64,000 nt of DNA from Actinoplanes octamycinicus. GTDB lineage: Bacteria; Actinomycetota; Actinomycetes; Mycobacteriales; Micromonosporaceae. The translations under genes and the position numbers were made by a program. Positions 1-7,561 of this stretch are shown here, in pieces; positions within the stretch are counted from its first letter, which is position 1, and each line of letters starts with the position of its first letter. The notes beneath the pieces are model-generated. The model was not told where the DNA came from. It searched no databases and worked only from the letters and a program-made list of their open reading frames with translations. The stretch is from the NCBI RefSeq assembly GCF_014205225.1, contig NZ_JACHNB010000001.1, positions 2,046,001 through 2,110,000 on the forward strand, in the 5' to 3' direction.

Positions 1-182
1 AGCAGGGCGCGGACCATGTCGATGGCGGCGTCCTCGCTGTCGAACTCGAAGAAGTGTGACGTGCCGTCGGAGCCGCCGGCGCGCTGCTCGACATACCACT
101 GGTCGCCGTTGGTGCGGAGGTAGACGTCCTTCCGGGCGAGGCGTCCCCATTTGCCGTTCCACCAGTGCTTACGCTGCTCCAT
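1..182 (-). CDS. Partial small hypothetical protein behind a LexA box
   Basis: The reading frame starts with ATG at 182 and runs off the left edge; 60 residues are visible. It begins MEQRKHWWNGKWGRLARKDV and is rich in Trp, Arg and Lys, then has an acidic patch near FEFDSEDAA. I do not recognise a domain and assign no function. There is no good ribosome binding site; a -10-like GATACA lies just upstream of the ATG, so the mRNA may be almost leaderless. A perfect actinobacterial SOS box sits 12 bases upstream of the start, so expression is probably repressed by LexA and induced by DNA damage. mscL lies upstream on the same strand with 73 bases between. Confidence 0.7.
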   Translation of the reverse strand, partial: MEQRKHWWNGKWGRLARKDVYLRTNGDQWYVEQRAGGSDGTSHFFEFDSEDAAIDMVRAL

Positions 183-221
183 CCCGGCACTGTATCGAAC
201 ATCTGTTCGAACCGTGCCGGG
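183..221 (-). terminator. Possible hairpin terminator after mscL, enclosing the LexA box
   Basis: Outer arms CCCGGCAC (183-190) and GTGCCGGG (214-221) are perfectly complementary and enclose the palindromic LexA box. Transcribed leftwards from mscL this would fold into a long stem without a U-tract. It may end mscL transcripts and so separate mscL from the SOS-controlled gene. A termination role is inference only. Confidence 0.35.
195..210. promoter_or_regulatory. LexA (SOS) box, perfect palindrome
   Basis: TCGAACATCTGTTCGA matches the actinobacterial LexA consensus TCGAAC-N4-GTTCGA in every fixed position. It lies 12 bases before the ATG of the leftward gene that starts at 182 and touches the probable -10, where repression is expected. 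Confidence 0.85.
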
Positions 222-255
222 AGGGCGGATCTTTCCGGGATTTGTCAGGGAGCCG

Positions 256-747
256 TCAGCGCGGCGGTTCCTGGCGGCGCTGCAGGATGTCGTCGACCGC
301 GCTGCCGTAGACGTTCCCCTGCTGGGCCGGCCGGCCGGCGGTCTGGGACTGGGCGACCAGCGCGTCCCGGATCTCGGTGAGCAGCTTGATCTCCTCGCTC
401 GGGCTCTTCGGCGGCGGCTCCTCGCCGCGGCGGCGGCGCTCGGCCAGCAGGTTGAGCGGATAGACCACCAGGAAGTACAGAGTGATCGCGGTGAGCAGGA
501 AGGTGACCAGCGCATTTACGAAGGCGATGACATCGAACTGGATGCCGCGCACCTCGGGGATGCTGCCCTTGAGGCTGTCCTTGCCGATGATCAGCACGGT
601 GATCAGGCGGATCAGCGGTTCCAGGAACGACTTGGTGAACTGGGTGATCACGGTGGTGAAAGCAGCACCGATGACGACACCGACGGCGAGGTCGACGACA
701 TTGCCGCGCATGATGAAGTCTTTGAAGCCTTGGAACATCTTCTTCAA
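256..747 (-). CDS. mscL: Large-conductance mechanosensitive channel MscL
   Basis: This 163-residue protein is the homopentameric emergency-release channel of the cytoplasmic membrane that opens under osmotic down-shock. The N-terminus FQGFKDFIMRGNVVDLAVGV is the MscL amphipathic helix plus the start of TM1. TM2 lies near residues 75-100 (VTFLLTAITLYFLVVYPL) and is followed by the basic ERRRRGEE cluster and the cytoplasmic helical bundle. Length is slightly above the usual 130-150, with a Pro/Gln-rich tail. The start is TTG at 747, preceded by GGGAG at about 6 bases; an in-frame ATG at 738 is possible. It stands alone between a STAS gene and the LexA-controlled gene. Confidence 0.95.
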   Translation of the reverse strand: MKKMFQGFKDFIMRGNVVDLAVGVVIGAAFTTVITQFTKSFLEPLIRLITVLIIGKDSLKGSIPEVRGIQFDVIAFVNALVTFLLTAITLYFLVVYPLNLLAERRRRGEEPPPKSPSEEIKLLTEIRDALVAQSQTAGRPAQQGNVYGSAVDDILQRRQEPPR

Positions 748-851
748 CGGTCACTCCCGGGGGCCGAAGTCAATCCGGCAACGGGTTCCCGCTGCCGGTC
801 GGCGACAAACTACGCCGACCGGAACGGCCGCGCGAAACGTGACGAGCGGGG

Positions 852-1205
852 TCAGTCGAGCGCCGGCTCCTGGGCGCTGACCGCCTCGTCCACCGTCGGG
901 TACGTGTGGAGCACCTCGACCAGACCGCTCACCTCGAGGATGCGCAACACACCCCGCTGCGGCGCGGCCAGCCGGACGGTGCCGCCGGCATCGTCGGTGC
1001 TGTTCTTCGCCCGGACGAAAACGGACAGGCCGGTGGAGTCGCAGAACGAGACCTCGGCCAGGTCGAAGACCAGCCTGGTCCGCCCTTTCTCCAGCAGGTC
1101 GCTGATCTGGTCCTGCAGTTGCGGGGCGGTGGCCATGTCGAGCTCACCGGCCACCGACACGACGACCATGTCGCCGCGCTGTTCGGTCTGCACCGTCAAG
1201 GACAT
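852..1205 (-). CDS. Anti-sigma factor antagonist (STAS, SpoIIAA/RsbV type)
   Basis: This single STAS domain of 117 residues has the classic phosphorylation motif DSTGL with Ser57 as the probable phospho-acceptor. In the family, the unphosphorylated protein binds an RsbW-type anti-sigma kinase and frees its sigma factor; kinase phosphorylation and PP2C dephosphorylation switch it. The ATG at 1205 has a strong AGGAGGG 7 bases upstream. It is divergent from the RsbR-S-T operon, sharing a 166-base intergenic region, so it is a likely substrate of that operon's GHKL and PP2C proteins. The partner sigma factor and a canonical RsbW are not in this window. Confidence 0.92.
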   Translation of the reverse strand: MSLTVQTEQRGDMVVVSVAGELDMATAPQLQDQISDLLEKGRTRLVFDLAEVSFCDSTGLSVFVRAKNSTDDAGGTVRLAAPQRGVLRILEVSGLVEVLHTYPTVDEAVSAQEPALD

Positions 1206-1275
1206 TCGGGGACCCTCCTGTTATTGCTGAACGGTACTCCACGTACCGGGGGGATGCGCGCATTGGGACGAGGCC

Positions 1276-1304
1276 TTGACCTCGCTCGTTAGTTGGTCTA
1301 CAGC
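1276..1304 (+). promoter_or_regulatory. Candidate sigma-70-type promoter of the rsb operon
   Basis: TTGACC (1276-1281) and TACAGC (1299-1304) are 17 bases apart, which would start RNA near 1311, about 60 bases before the GTG of the RsbR-like gene. The -35 is good and the -10 weak; the region also has to serve the divergent STAS gene. Confidence 0.4.
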
Positions 1305-1371
1305 AATTAACGGACATGCTGATGGTAAAGTCCGGCCGTTGCGCACGGATCGTGTGGTGGGGGAGGCAGCG

Positions 1372-2229
1372 GTGGCGCTGAGTCCGGACGAGTCGGGTCG
1401 CTTCGCGGACCTGCTCAAAGAGCACGCCGACGGGCTGATCGCCCGATGGGCGGAGCTGATCGGAGTCAGCTTGCAGGGCCGCATGACGCGTCCCGAGCTG
1501 GAGCGTCAGATCAGGGAGCTGCACAAGAGCTTCCAGCAGGCGCTCGCCGCGGGCGCGCGGGACCTGACCGACGAGGCAGCCGGTGAGTTGCGGGCGCAGC
1601 TCAGCGAGCTGTCCAGCAGCCGTGCCCGGCAGGGCTTCTCGGCGACCGAGACGGCGATCAGCGTCTACGCGCTCAAGGACACGGTCCTGGAGGTGCTCGG
1701 CGACCAGACCGACGCGCAGACGCTGCGGGACTACGTGGCCTTCGCGGCCTTCGTCGACCGGGCCGCGCTGCTGACCTTCGACAGCTACGTGCGGGTCCGC
1801 GAGGGGCTGATCGCCGACCAGGCCGAGCAGCTGCTGGAGCTCTCCACCCCGGTGGTGAAGCTGTGGGAGGGCGTGGTGGCCGTCCCGCTGGTCGGCACGC
1901 TCGACTCGGCGCGCGCCCAGGTGGTGATGGAGCGGCTGCTGCAGACCCTGGTGGACACCGGCTCGCCCTACGCGATCATCGACATCACCGGTGTCCCGGC
2001 CGTCGACACCCAGGTGGCCCAGCACATCCTGAAGACCGTGGTGGCCGCCCGGCTGATGGGCGCCGACTGCATCATCTCCGGCATCCGGCCGCAGATCGCG
2101 CAGACCATCGTGGCGCTCGGCATCGAGTTCGGCGACATCGCCACCAAGTCCTCGCTGGCCGACGCGCTGCGCTACGTCCTCGGCAAGAACAGCTACCGGG
2201 TGGTCCCCGCCAAGCGGACGGAGCGCTGA
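1372..2229 (+). CDS. rsbR: RsbR-like stressosome protein (N-terminal helical domain plus STAS)
   Basis: Of 285 residues, the N-terminal ~160 are mostly helical (conserved-looking ARWAELIGVSLQG...), as in the non-haem-globin sensor half of RsbR paralogues. The C-terminal ~115 form a STAS domain with the RsbR signature IIDITGVPAVDTQVAQ, which contains the threonines RsbT phosphorylates in Bacillus. In stressosomes RsbR and RsbS form the scaffold that holds RsbT. The start is GTG 1372 because GGGGGAGG lies 5-6 bases upstream; the longer in-frame start at 1276 overlaps the promoter. rsbS follows after one base. What the N-terminal domain senses is unknown. Confidence 0.9.
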   Translation: MALSPDESGRFADLLKEHADGLIARWAELIGVSLQGRMTRPELERQIRELHKSFQQALAAGARDLTDEAAGELRAQLSELSSSRARQGFSATETAISVYALKDTVLEVLGDQTDAQTLRDYVAFAAFVDRAALLTFDSYVRVREGLIADQAEQLLELSTPVVKLWEGVVAVPLVGTLDSARAQVVMERLLQTLVDTGSPYAIIDITGVPAVDTQVAQHILKTVVAARLMGADCIISGIRPQIAQTIVALGIEFGDIATKSSLADALRYVLGKNSYRVVPAKRTER

Positions 2230-2230
2230 C

Positions 2231-2653
2231 GTGGAACGCGTCCCGGTCCTGAAGATCGGCGACATCCTGCTGGTCTCCATCCAGATCGACATGGAGGACC
2301 AGGTCGCTCTGCAGCTCCAGGAGGACCTGGCGGAGAAGATCGTGGCCACCGGCTGCCACGGGGTGATCATCGACATCAGCGCGCTGGACATCGTCGACTC
2401 GTTCGTCGGCCGGACACTGGCCACCATCGCGTCGGTCTCCCGGGTGCTGGACGCCGAGACCGTGGTGGTCGGCATGCGGCCGGCGGTGGCGATCACCCTG
2501 GTCGAGCTGGGCCTCTCGCTGCCGGGGATCCGGACCGCGCTCAACGTCGAGCTGGCCATCGAGATGCTGGCGCGCAGCCGCGCCGAGTCCGACGGCCCGT
2601 CGGGCGACGAGGACGAGGACGAGGCCGATCCGGCAGCGGTAACCGCGTCGTGA
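2231..2653 (+). CDS. rsbS: RsbS-like STAS scaffold/antagonist protein
   Basis: This 140-residue STAS protein resembles RsbS. IIDISALDIVDSFVGRTLA holds the expected phospho-serine (Ser57, matching Bacillus Ser59). RsbS sequesters the kinase RsbT in the stressosome and releases it after phosphorylation. The C-terminal ~20 residues are very acidic (DGPSGDEDEDEADP), a tail Bacillus RsbS lacks. GTG at 2231 follows the rsbR stop by one base, and the stop overlaps the GTG of rsbT, so the three should be translated together. Confidence 0.93.
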   Translation: MERVPVLKIGDILLVSIQIDMEDQVALQLQEDLAEKIVATGCHGVIIDISALDIVDSFVGRTLATIASVSRVLDAETVVVGMRPAVAITLVELGLSLPGIRTALNVELAIEMLARSRAESDGPSGDEDEDEADPAAVTAS

Positions 2654-3054
2654 GCGAGGAGAGCCGGCGGATCCCGGTCGTCACCGACCAGGACGTGGTC
2701 CGCGTCCGGCAGTTGGTGCGGACGGTCGCGGTGGAGGCCAAGCTCTCCCTGGTGGACCAGACCAAGCTGGTCACCGCGGCCAGTGAGCTGGCCCGCAACA
2801 CCCTGGTCTACGGCGGTGGCGGCAGCGTCGAGGTGAGCCGGGTGCGCACCGAGCTCCGCGGCGGCATCCGGATCGTTTTCGCCGACCAGGGCCCGGGTAT
2901 CGCCGATCTGGAACTGGCCCTCACCGATGGGTACACCACCGGTGGCGGGCTCGGCCTGGGGCTCAGCGGCGCCCGCCGGCTGGTCGACGAGTTCGCCATC
3001 GAGACCGCGCCCGGCGAGGGTACGACGATCACCGTGACCAAGTGGTGCCGATGA
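2650..3054 (+). CDS. rsbT: RsbT-like serine/threonine kinase (GHKL)
   Basis: This 134-residue GHKL kinase has an N-box TAASELARN with the Mg-binding Asn50, a G1 box FADQGPGIAD and a G2 box GGGLGLGLSGARRL, all intact. RsbT phosphorylates RsbS and RsbR and, once released, activates a downstream phosphatase (RsbU in Bacillus). Here the natural targets would be the PP2C proteins encoded next in the operon. GTG 2650 overlaps the rsbS stop (GTGA), and its own stop overlaps the next ATG. All ATP-binding residues are present, so it should be active, unlike the RsbT-like domain fused to the kinase two genes downstream. Confidence 0.94.
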   Translation: MSEESRRIPVVTDQDVVRVRQLVRTVAVEAKLSLVDQTKLVTAASELARNTLVYGGGGSVEVSRVRTELRGGIRIVFADQGPGIADLELALTDGYTTGGGLGLGLSGARRLVDEFAIETAPGEGTTITVTKWCR

Positions 3055-4082
3055 CTGAAGGAGCGGTGGTGTCCGTACCCGAAGGACTCCTCGACGAGGG
3101 GGTCTGGTTCCGGGTGGAGGCCGCCGGGACTGCAGCGGCGGTGCGACGCACCGCCGAGCGGCTCGCGACTGATCTGGCCATGCCGGAGCAGCGCATCGCG
3201 GAACTCTCCATCGTCGCCGCCGAGGCGGCGGGGAACCTGGTCAAGCACGCCCTGCAGGGCACCATCCTGGTGCGCGCGGTACGCACCCCGGAGCAGGCCG
3301 GCGTCGAGCTGATCGCGATCGACAGCGGGCCGGGGATGGTCGACGTCGCGCACTCGATGGGTGACGGGCACTCCACCGCCGGCAGCCTGGGCATCGGGCT
3401 CGGCGCGATCCTGCGCCAGGCCAGCCGCTGGGATCTGCACTCGCTGCCGGGCCGGGGCACGGTGCTGGCCGTGCAGGTCTGGCCGGAGGCGCCACCGCCG
3501 CCGTTCTGGGCGGCCGGGCTGACCCGGCCGATCACCGGGGAGACGGTGAGCGGGGACGCGGTGGCGGCCCGCGAGGCCGGCGGCCGGCGGCAGCTGCTGG
3601 TCTGCGACGGGCTCGGGCACGGCGGGCTGGCCGCGGCCGCCTCGCGCGAGGCGGTGCGGGTGTTCCGGCAGACCGCGGCGGCCTCGCCGGCCGCGGTGGT
3701 GGAGGCGCTGCACCGGTCGCTCGGGCACACCCGTGGCGCGGCGCTGGCGGTCGCCGAGCTGGACGCCGACGCGGCCCTGGTGCGGTACGCCGGGATGGGC
3801 AACATCGCCGGCACGGTGTTCCACCCGGACGGCAGCCGGCGCGGCATGATCTCGATGCCCGGCATCGCCGGTCACCAGCGCCGGCAGATCCGGGAGTACG
3901 AGTACCCGCTGTCCCCCGGCGCGGTCGTGGTGATGCACTCGGACGGCCTGGTCGACCGCTGGAACCCGGCGGACTATCCGGGCCTGCTGACCCGCTCGCC
4001 CGAGGTGATCGCCGGTACCCTGCTGCGCGACGCCGGGACCCGCCGGGACGACGCGGGCGTTCTCGTGGCACGGTTGCCGTGA
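3051..4082 (+). CDS. GHKL domain fused to RsbX-like PP2C phosphatase
   Basis: The 343-residue protein has two domains. Residues ~15-140 are RsbT/RsbW-like GHKL (AAEAAGNLVKHA with the N-box Asn, IDSGPGMVD, GSLGIGLGA). Residues ~155-340 are SpoIIE/RsbX-type PP2C (GETVSGDA, VCDGLGHGGLAA, MHSDGLVDRW, DDAGVLVAR) with the metal-binding aspartates visible. RsbX resets stressosomes by dephosphorylating RsbS and RsbR; the operon position fits that role. ATG 3051 overlaps the rsbT stop (ATGA) and is preferred over the ATG three codons earlier. Kinase and phosphatase in one chain could give a bifunctional reset enzyme, but the kinase activity is inferred. Confidence 0.9.
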   Translation: MTEGAVVSVPEGLLDEGVWFRVEAAGTAAAVRRTAERLATDLAMPEQRIAELSIVAAEAAGNLVKHALQGTILVRAVRTPEQAGVELIAIDSGPGMVDVAHSMGDGHSTAGSLGIGLGAILRQASRWDLHSLPGRGTVLAVQVWPEAPPPPFWAAGLTRPITGETVSGDAVAAREAGGRRQLLVCDGLGHGGLAAAASREAVRVFRQTAAASPAAVVEALHRSLGHTRGAALAVAELDADAALVRYAGMGNIAGTVFHPDGSRRGMISMPGIAGHQRRQIREYEYPLSPGAVVVMHSDGLVDRWNPADYPGLLTRSPEVIAGTLLRDAGTRRDDAGVLVARLP

Positions 4083-5428
4083 GCGCGCCCGAGCCGCTGA
4101 TGCGCATGCGCCTGCGGGTCGAGCAGGACATCTTCTCGATCCGCCAGCTGGGCCGGGAGGTGGCCCGGGCGGTCGGCATGGAGGCGCAGGACCAGACCCG
4201 GATGGCCACCGCGCTCAGCGAGGTGGGCCGGGTGCTGCTGGCTCAGGGCCCGGACGCGGACGTGACGTTCACGGCGGAGCTGTACGGGGTACCAAGTCTT
4301 CAGGTGACAATGGCACATTCGGCCGTCGGCGGAGCATCCCGGCTGGCCGAGCAGCTGCAGCAGGTCGGCCGCCTGGTCGACACGATGGAGGTCGACGATG
4401 GCGGTGCGGGCACGACGGTCCGGATGGCGCGGCGCCTACCGCCTGGCGCGCCGGTCCTGACCCCGAGCCGGATGGACGAGATCCGCGCCGGGCTGGCCCA
4501 TCATGTGCCGGGCAGCCCGCTGGACGAGCTGGCGGTGCAGAACCAGCAGCTGATCGCCGCCCTGGACGAGGTCCGCGCGCAACGCGACGACCTGGCCCGG
4601 CTGAACGCGGAGCTGGAGGAGACCAACCGCGGGGTGATGGCGCTCTACCACCAGCTCTCCGACGAGCTGGAGGAGACCAACCGCGGCGTGGTGGCGCTCT
4701 ACGCCGAGCTGGACGAGAAATCGGTGCAGCTGCGGGCGGCCAGCGAGGCGAAGAGCCGGTTCCTGGCGAACGTCAGCCATGAGCTGCGCGCCCCGGTCAC
4801 CGCGATCATCGGGCTGGGCCGGCTGCTGGTCGACTCCTCGTCGGACGAGCTGACCGAGGAGCAGGCCCGCCAGGTGGAGCTGATCCGCAGCTCGGCGAGC
4901 GACCTGCTGACCCTGGTCAACGGGTTGCTCGACCTGGCCAAGGCGGAGGCCGGCCGGATCGAGCCGAGTTGGTCCGCGGTCGACCTGAAGGCGATGTTCG
5001 GCCAGCTCCGCGGCACCCTGCGCCCACTCGCCACCCGGCCGGAGGTGGATTTCGTGGTGGACGAGCCGACCGTGTCCACGATCCGCTCGGACGAGGTGCT
5101 GCTCGCCCAGGTGCTGCGCAACCTGCTGACCAACGCGCTGAAGTTCACCGAGTCCGGCTCGGTGCGGCTGAGCGTGCGGCGGATCGGCCCGGAGGTCGAG
5201 TTCGTGGTCGCGGACACCGGCACCGGCATCCCGCCCGAGCTGCACGAGCGCATCTTCGAGGAGTTCTACCAGGTGCCCGGCAGCAAGCCGGTCAGCGGCA
5301 AGGGCACCGGCCTGGGCCTGCCCTATGCCCGGCGGCTGGCCGGGATCCTCGGCGGCGGCCTGCGGGTCGACTCGGTGCCCGGGGAGGGCAGCACCTTCAC
5401 TCTCCAGCTGCCGGTCGAGGGGACATGA
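4079..5428 (+). CDS. Histidine kinase with degenerate RsbT-like N-terminal domain
   Basis: This 449-residue soluble kinase has no membrane segment. Residues ~8-115 align by eye with RsbT (EQDIFSIRQLGREVA; QDQTRMATALSEVGRVLL), but the N-box Asn is Val52 and no glycine boxes follow, so this part cannot bind ATP normally. A coiled coil (~155-225) contains a direct repeat of ELEETNRGV. HisKA has His234 in NVSHELRAP. The HATPase has NLLTNALKF, DTGTGIP and GKGTGLGLPYARRLAG. GTG 4079 overlaps the upstream stop and the downstream receiver gene overlaps its end. The dead RsbT-like module may dock the kinase on the RsbS/RsbR scaffold (inference). Confidence 0.9.
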   Translation: MSAPEPLMRMRLRVEQDIFSIRQLGREVARAVGMEAQDQTRMATALSEVGRVLLAQGPDADVTFTAELYGVPSLQVTMAHSAVGGASRLAEQLQQVGRLVDTMEVDDGGAGTTVRMARRLPPGAPVLTPSRMDEIRAGLAHHVPGSPLDELAVQNQQLIAALDEVRAQRDDLARLNAELEETNRGVMALYHQLSDELEETNRGVVALYAELDEKSVQLRAASEAKSRFLANVSHELRAPVTAIIGLGRLLVDSSSDELTEEQARQVELIRSSASDLLTLVNGLLDLAKAEAGRIEPSWSAVDLKAMFGQLRGTLRPLATRPEVDFVVDEPTVSTIRSDEVLLAQVLRNLLTNALKFTESGSVRLSVRRIGPEVEFVVADTGTGIPPELHERIFEEFYQVPGSKPVSGKGTGLGLPYARRLAGILGGGLRVDSVPGEGSTFTLQLPVEGT

Positions 5429-6960
5429 CCCCGGCCACGGTGCTGGTCGTCGACGACAGCGCCACCAAGCGATACCTGCTGGTCAGCTGGCTGACCCGGG
5501 CCGGGTTCACGGTCGTCGAGGCGGAGACCGGCGGCGAGGCGCTGCGCAAGCTGGGCGACGCCGACGTCCAGGCCGACCTGGTGGTGCTCGACGTCAAGCT
5601 GCCGGACATGAGCGGTTTCGAGGTCTGCGAGCGGATCAAGACCGATTCCCGGTACGGCGTGCTGCCGGTCATCCACGTGTCCGCGCACGCCGTCGACGTC
5701 AACGACCGCACCCAGGGCCTGAACCGGGGGGCGGACGCCTACCTGGTCGAGCCGATCGAGCCGGACGAGCTGATCGCCACCGCGCAGGCGGTGCTCCGCT
5801 ATTACCGCGCCCGGCAGCGCGCCGAGCTGCTGGCCGAGCGGATGGTCCGGCTGGCCGAGACCACCCTGGCGATCAACTCGGCGTCCACCCTGCCGGCCCT
5901 GCTGGAGGCCGCAGCGGCCGGGGCGGTGGAGATCTTCGGTGGGCCGGTCGTGGTGGTCGCCGAGACCTCGGAGGGGGAGAGCCTGGCCGCTGCCGGGCCG
6001 CCCCCGGCCGTACGCAAATGGGCTGTTCCGCATCACCGCGTAGCGGTGGGGTCGCTGGTCCGCACCGATGAGGCGGCCGATTGGGACGTGGTCGACTGGC
6101 CGGAGGGGGAGACCGTCGCGGTGGCGGCGGCCCGGCTGCGGATCGACCGGCCACCGGTTTACGTGGCCGTCTCCGGCAGCTCGCAGACGCCCGGTTTCCC
6201 GGTGCTGCGGCAGCTGTCCCAGGCGGTCGCGGCGGCGGTGGAGGCGCAGCGCTCCTTCGACGAGGAGCACCGGATCGCGGTCACCCTGCAGCGCAGTCTG
6301 CTCCAGTCGAAGCTGCCCGACGTGCCCGGCCTGGACCTGGCGGTGCGTTACGAGCCGGCCGGCGCGCAGACCGAGGTGGGCGGCGACTTCTACGAGCTGA
6401 CCGTGCTGGACGGCAAGCTGCTGGTGGCGATCGGTGACGTGGCCGGGCACTCGCTGCACGCCGCCACGGTGATGGCCGAGCTGCGGCACGCGGTCCGGGC
6501 CTACGCGGTCGAGGGGCACCCGCCGGGCGCCGTGCTGGAGCTGGCGAACCGGTTCATGCGCACCGTGCTGCCCGCCGACTCGGCCACCCTCTGCCTGTTC
6601 ACCCTGGACCCGGCCACCGGGCGGATCCGGATGGCGTCGGCCGGGCACCTGCCGCCGCTGCTGCACGTCGACGGCGAGGTGCGCTTCCTGGCGCCGCGCG
6701 GCGCGCTGCTCGGCCTGGACGCGCCGGCCCGCACCGAGCTGGAGCTGGAGCTGCCGCCGGGCGGGACGCTGGTGCTTTACACCGACGGGCTGATCGAGCG
6801 GCGGGACGCCGACATCGACGACGGGCTGCGGGCGCTCGCGGCCTGCGCGGCCGAGGTGGAGCCGGACCTGGACGCCTTCTGCAGCCGCCTGCTGACCCGC
6901 CTGGGCGGGTCCGGCGACCAGGCGGACGACATCGCGGTGGTCGCGCTGCGGCGCACCTGA
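5425..6960 (+). CDS. Response regulator receiver fused to SpoIIE-type PP2C phosphatase
   Basis: This 511-residue protein has a receiver domain (1-125; acidic pair Asp10-Asp11, phospho-acceptor Asp56 in VVLDVKLPDMSGFEV), a GAF-like linker (~145-275) and a PP2C/SpoIIE domain (~290-510; TEVGGDFYEL, AIGDVAGHSLHAA, LYTDGLIERRD, DQADDIAVV). The receiver is unusual: the conserved Lys-Pro is YLVEPIEP, so Lys is Glu. ATG 5425 overlaps the kinase stop, making it the cognate regulator. This is the RsbU-like architecture, which dephosphorylates STAS antagonists such as the 852-1205 protein. It ends the operon, joining histidine-kinase input to partner-switching output. Confidence 0.92.
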   Translation: MTPATVLVVDDSATKRYLLVSWLTRAGFTVVEAETGGEALRKLGDADVQADLVVLDVKLPDMSGFEVCERIKTDSRYGVLPVIHVSAHAVDVNDRTQGLNRGADAYLVEPIEPDELIATAQAVLRYYRARQRAELLAERMVRLAETTLAINSASTLPALLEAAAAGAVEIFGGPVVVVAETSEGESLAAAGPPPAVRKWAVPHHRVAVGSLVRTDEAADWDVVDWPEGETVAVAAARLRIDRPPVYVAVSGSSQTPGFPVLRQLSQAVAAAVEAQRSFDEEHRIAVTLQRSLLQSKLPDVPGLDLAVRYEPAGAQTEVGGDFYELTVLDGKLLVAIGDVAGHSLHAATVMAELRHAVRAYAVEGHPPGAVLELANRFMRTVLPADSATLCLFTLDPATGRIRMASAGHLPPLLHVDGEVRFLAPRGALLGLDAPARTELELELPPGGTLVLYTDGLIERRDADIDDGLRALAACAAEVEPDLDAFCSRLLTRLGGSGDQADDIAVVALRRT

Positions 6961-6987
6961 TCTCCGGTAGGACCGGTCCGCCCCGCC

Positions 6988-7017
6988 TTGACGCCAGCTA
7001 TTCACTCGGTGAATAGT
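6988..7017 (+). promoter_or_regulatory. Promoter with embedded PadR operator
   Basis: TTGACG (6988-6993) and AATAGT (7012-7017) are 18 bases apart, which would start RNA at about the ATG at 7025, giving a leaderless mRNA. Between and over the -10 lies a perfect inverted repeat, CTATTCAC (6998-7005) and GTGAATAG (7009-7016). Its position fits autorepression by the PadR protein encoded immediately downstream. Confidence 0.65.
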
Positions 7018-7024
7018 AGCCGCC

Positions 7025-7561
7025 ATGTCCACCGCACACGTACTGCTGGGGCTGCTCGCCGGCGGCCCCCGGCACGGCTACGACCTGAAACGGGCGCACG
7101 ACGACCGGCTGCCGCAGGCGAAGCCGGTGGCGTACGGGCAGGTGTACGCCACCCTCGGCCGGCTCGAGCGGGACGGCCTGGTGGTCCCGTCCGGGCAGGA
7201 TCAGGAGTCCGGCCCGGAGCGCACCTCGTTCGAGCTGACCGAGCGCGGGCGGGAGCGGCTGGCCGCCTGGCTCGGTGAGGTGGAGCCGCCCGCGCCCTAC
7301 GTGACCAGCGCCCTGTTCAGCAAGGTCGTGGTCGCGCTGCTGGCCGCCGGGAGCGAGTCGGCCCGGGACTACCTGATCAGCCAGCGGGCCGCGCACATGA
7401 CCCGGATGCGGGAGCTGACCGCGATCAAGACCAGCCCCGGGGCGAGCGTCGGCGACGTGGTCGCCGCGGACTACGCCATCGGGCACCTCGACGCCGACCT
7501 GCGCTGGTTGCAGACCACCCTGGCGCGCGTCGCCGACCTGGAGAAGGAAGTGAACGCGTGA
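7025..7561 (+). CDS. PadR-family transcriptional regulator
   Basis: This 178-residue protein has an N-terminal winged helix typical of PadR (LLGLLAGGPRHGYDLKRAHD, YGQVYATLGRLERDGLV, YELTERG-like FELTERGRE) and a helical C-terminal dimer domain of the Vir type. PadR repressors usually control an adjacent efflux pump and release DNA on ligand binding. The gene overlaps the ABC ATPase gene by GTGA, so regulator and exporter are one transcription unit. A 19-base palindrome lies just upstream in its promoter. No ribosome binding site is visible, in keeping with a leaderless transcript. The inducing compound cannot be read from sequence. Confidence 0.93.
   Translation: MSTAHVLLGLLAGGPRHGYDLKRAHDDRLPQAKPVAYGQVYATLGRLERDGLVVPSGQDQESGPERTSFELTERGRERLAAWLGEVEPPAPYVTSALFSKVVVALLAAGSESARDYLISQRAAHMTRMRELTAIKTSPGASVGDVVAADYAIGHLDADLRWLQTTLARVADLEKEVNA

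Noticed and set aside
4969..5424. N-terminal extension of the receiver-phosphatase frame back to 4969
   Set aside because: It would overlap the histidine kinase gene by over 450 bases and read as Arg/Pro/Ala noise; ATG 5425 gives a canonical receiver start and ATGA overlap.
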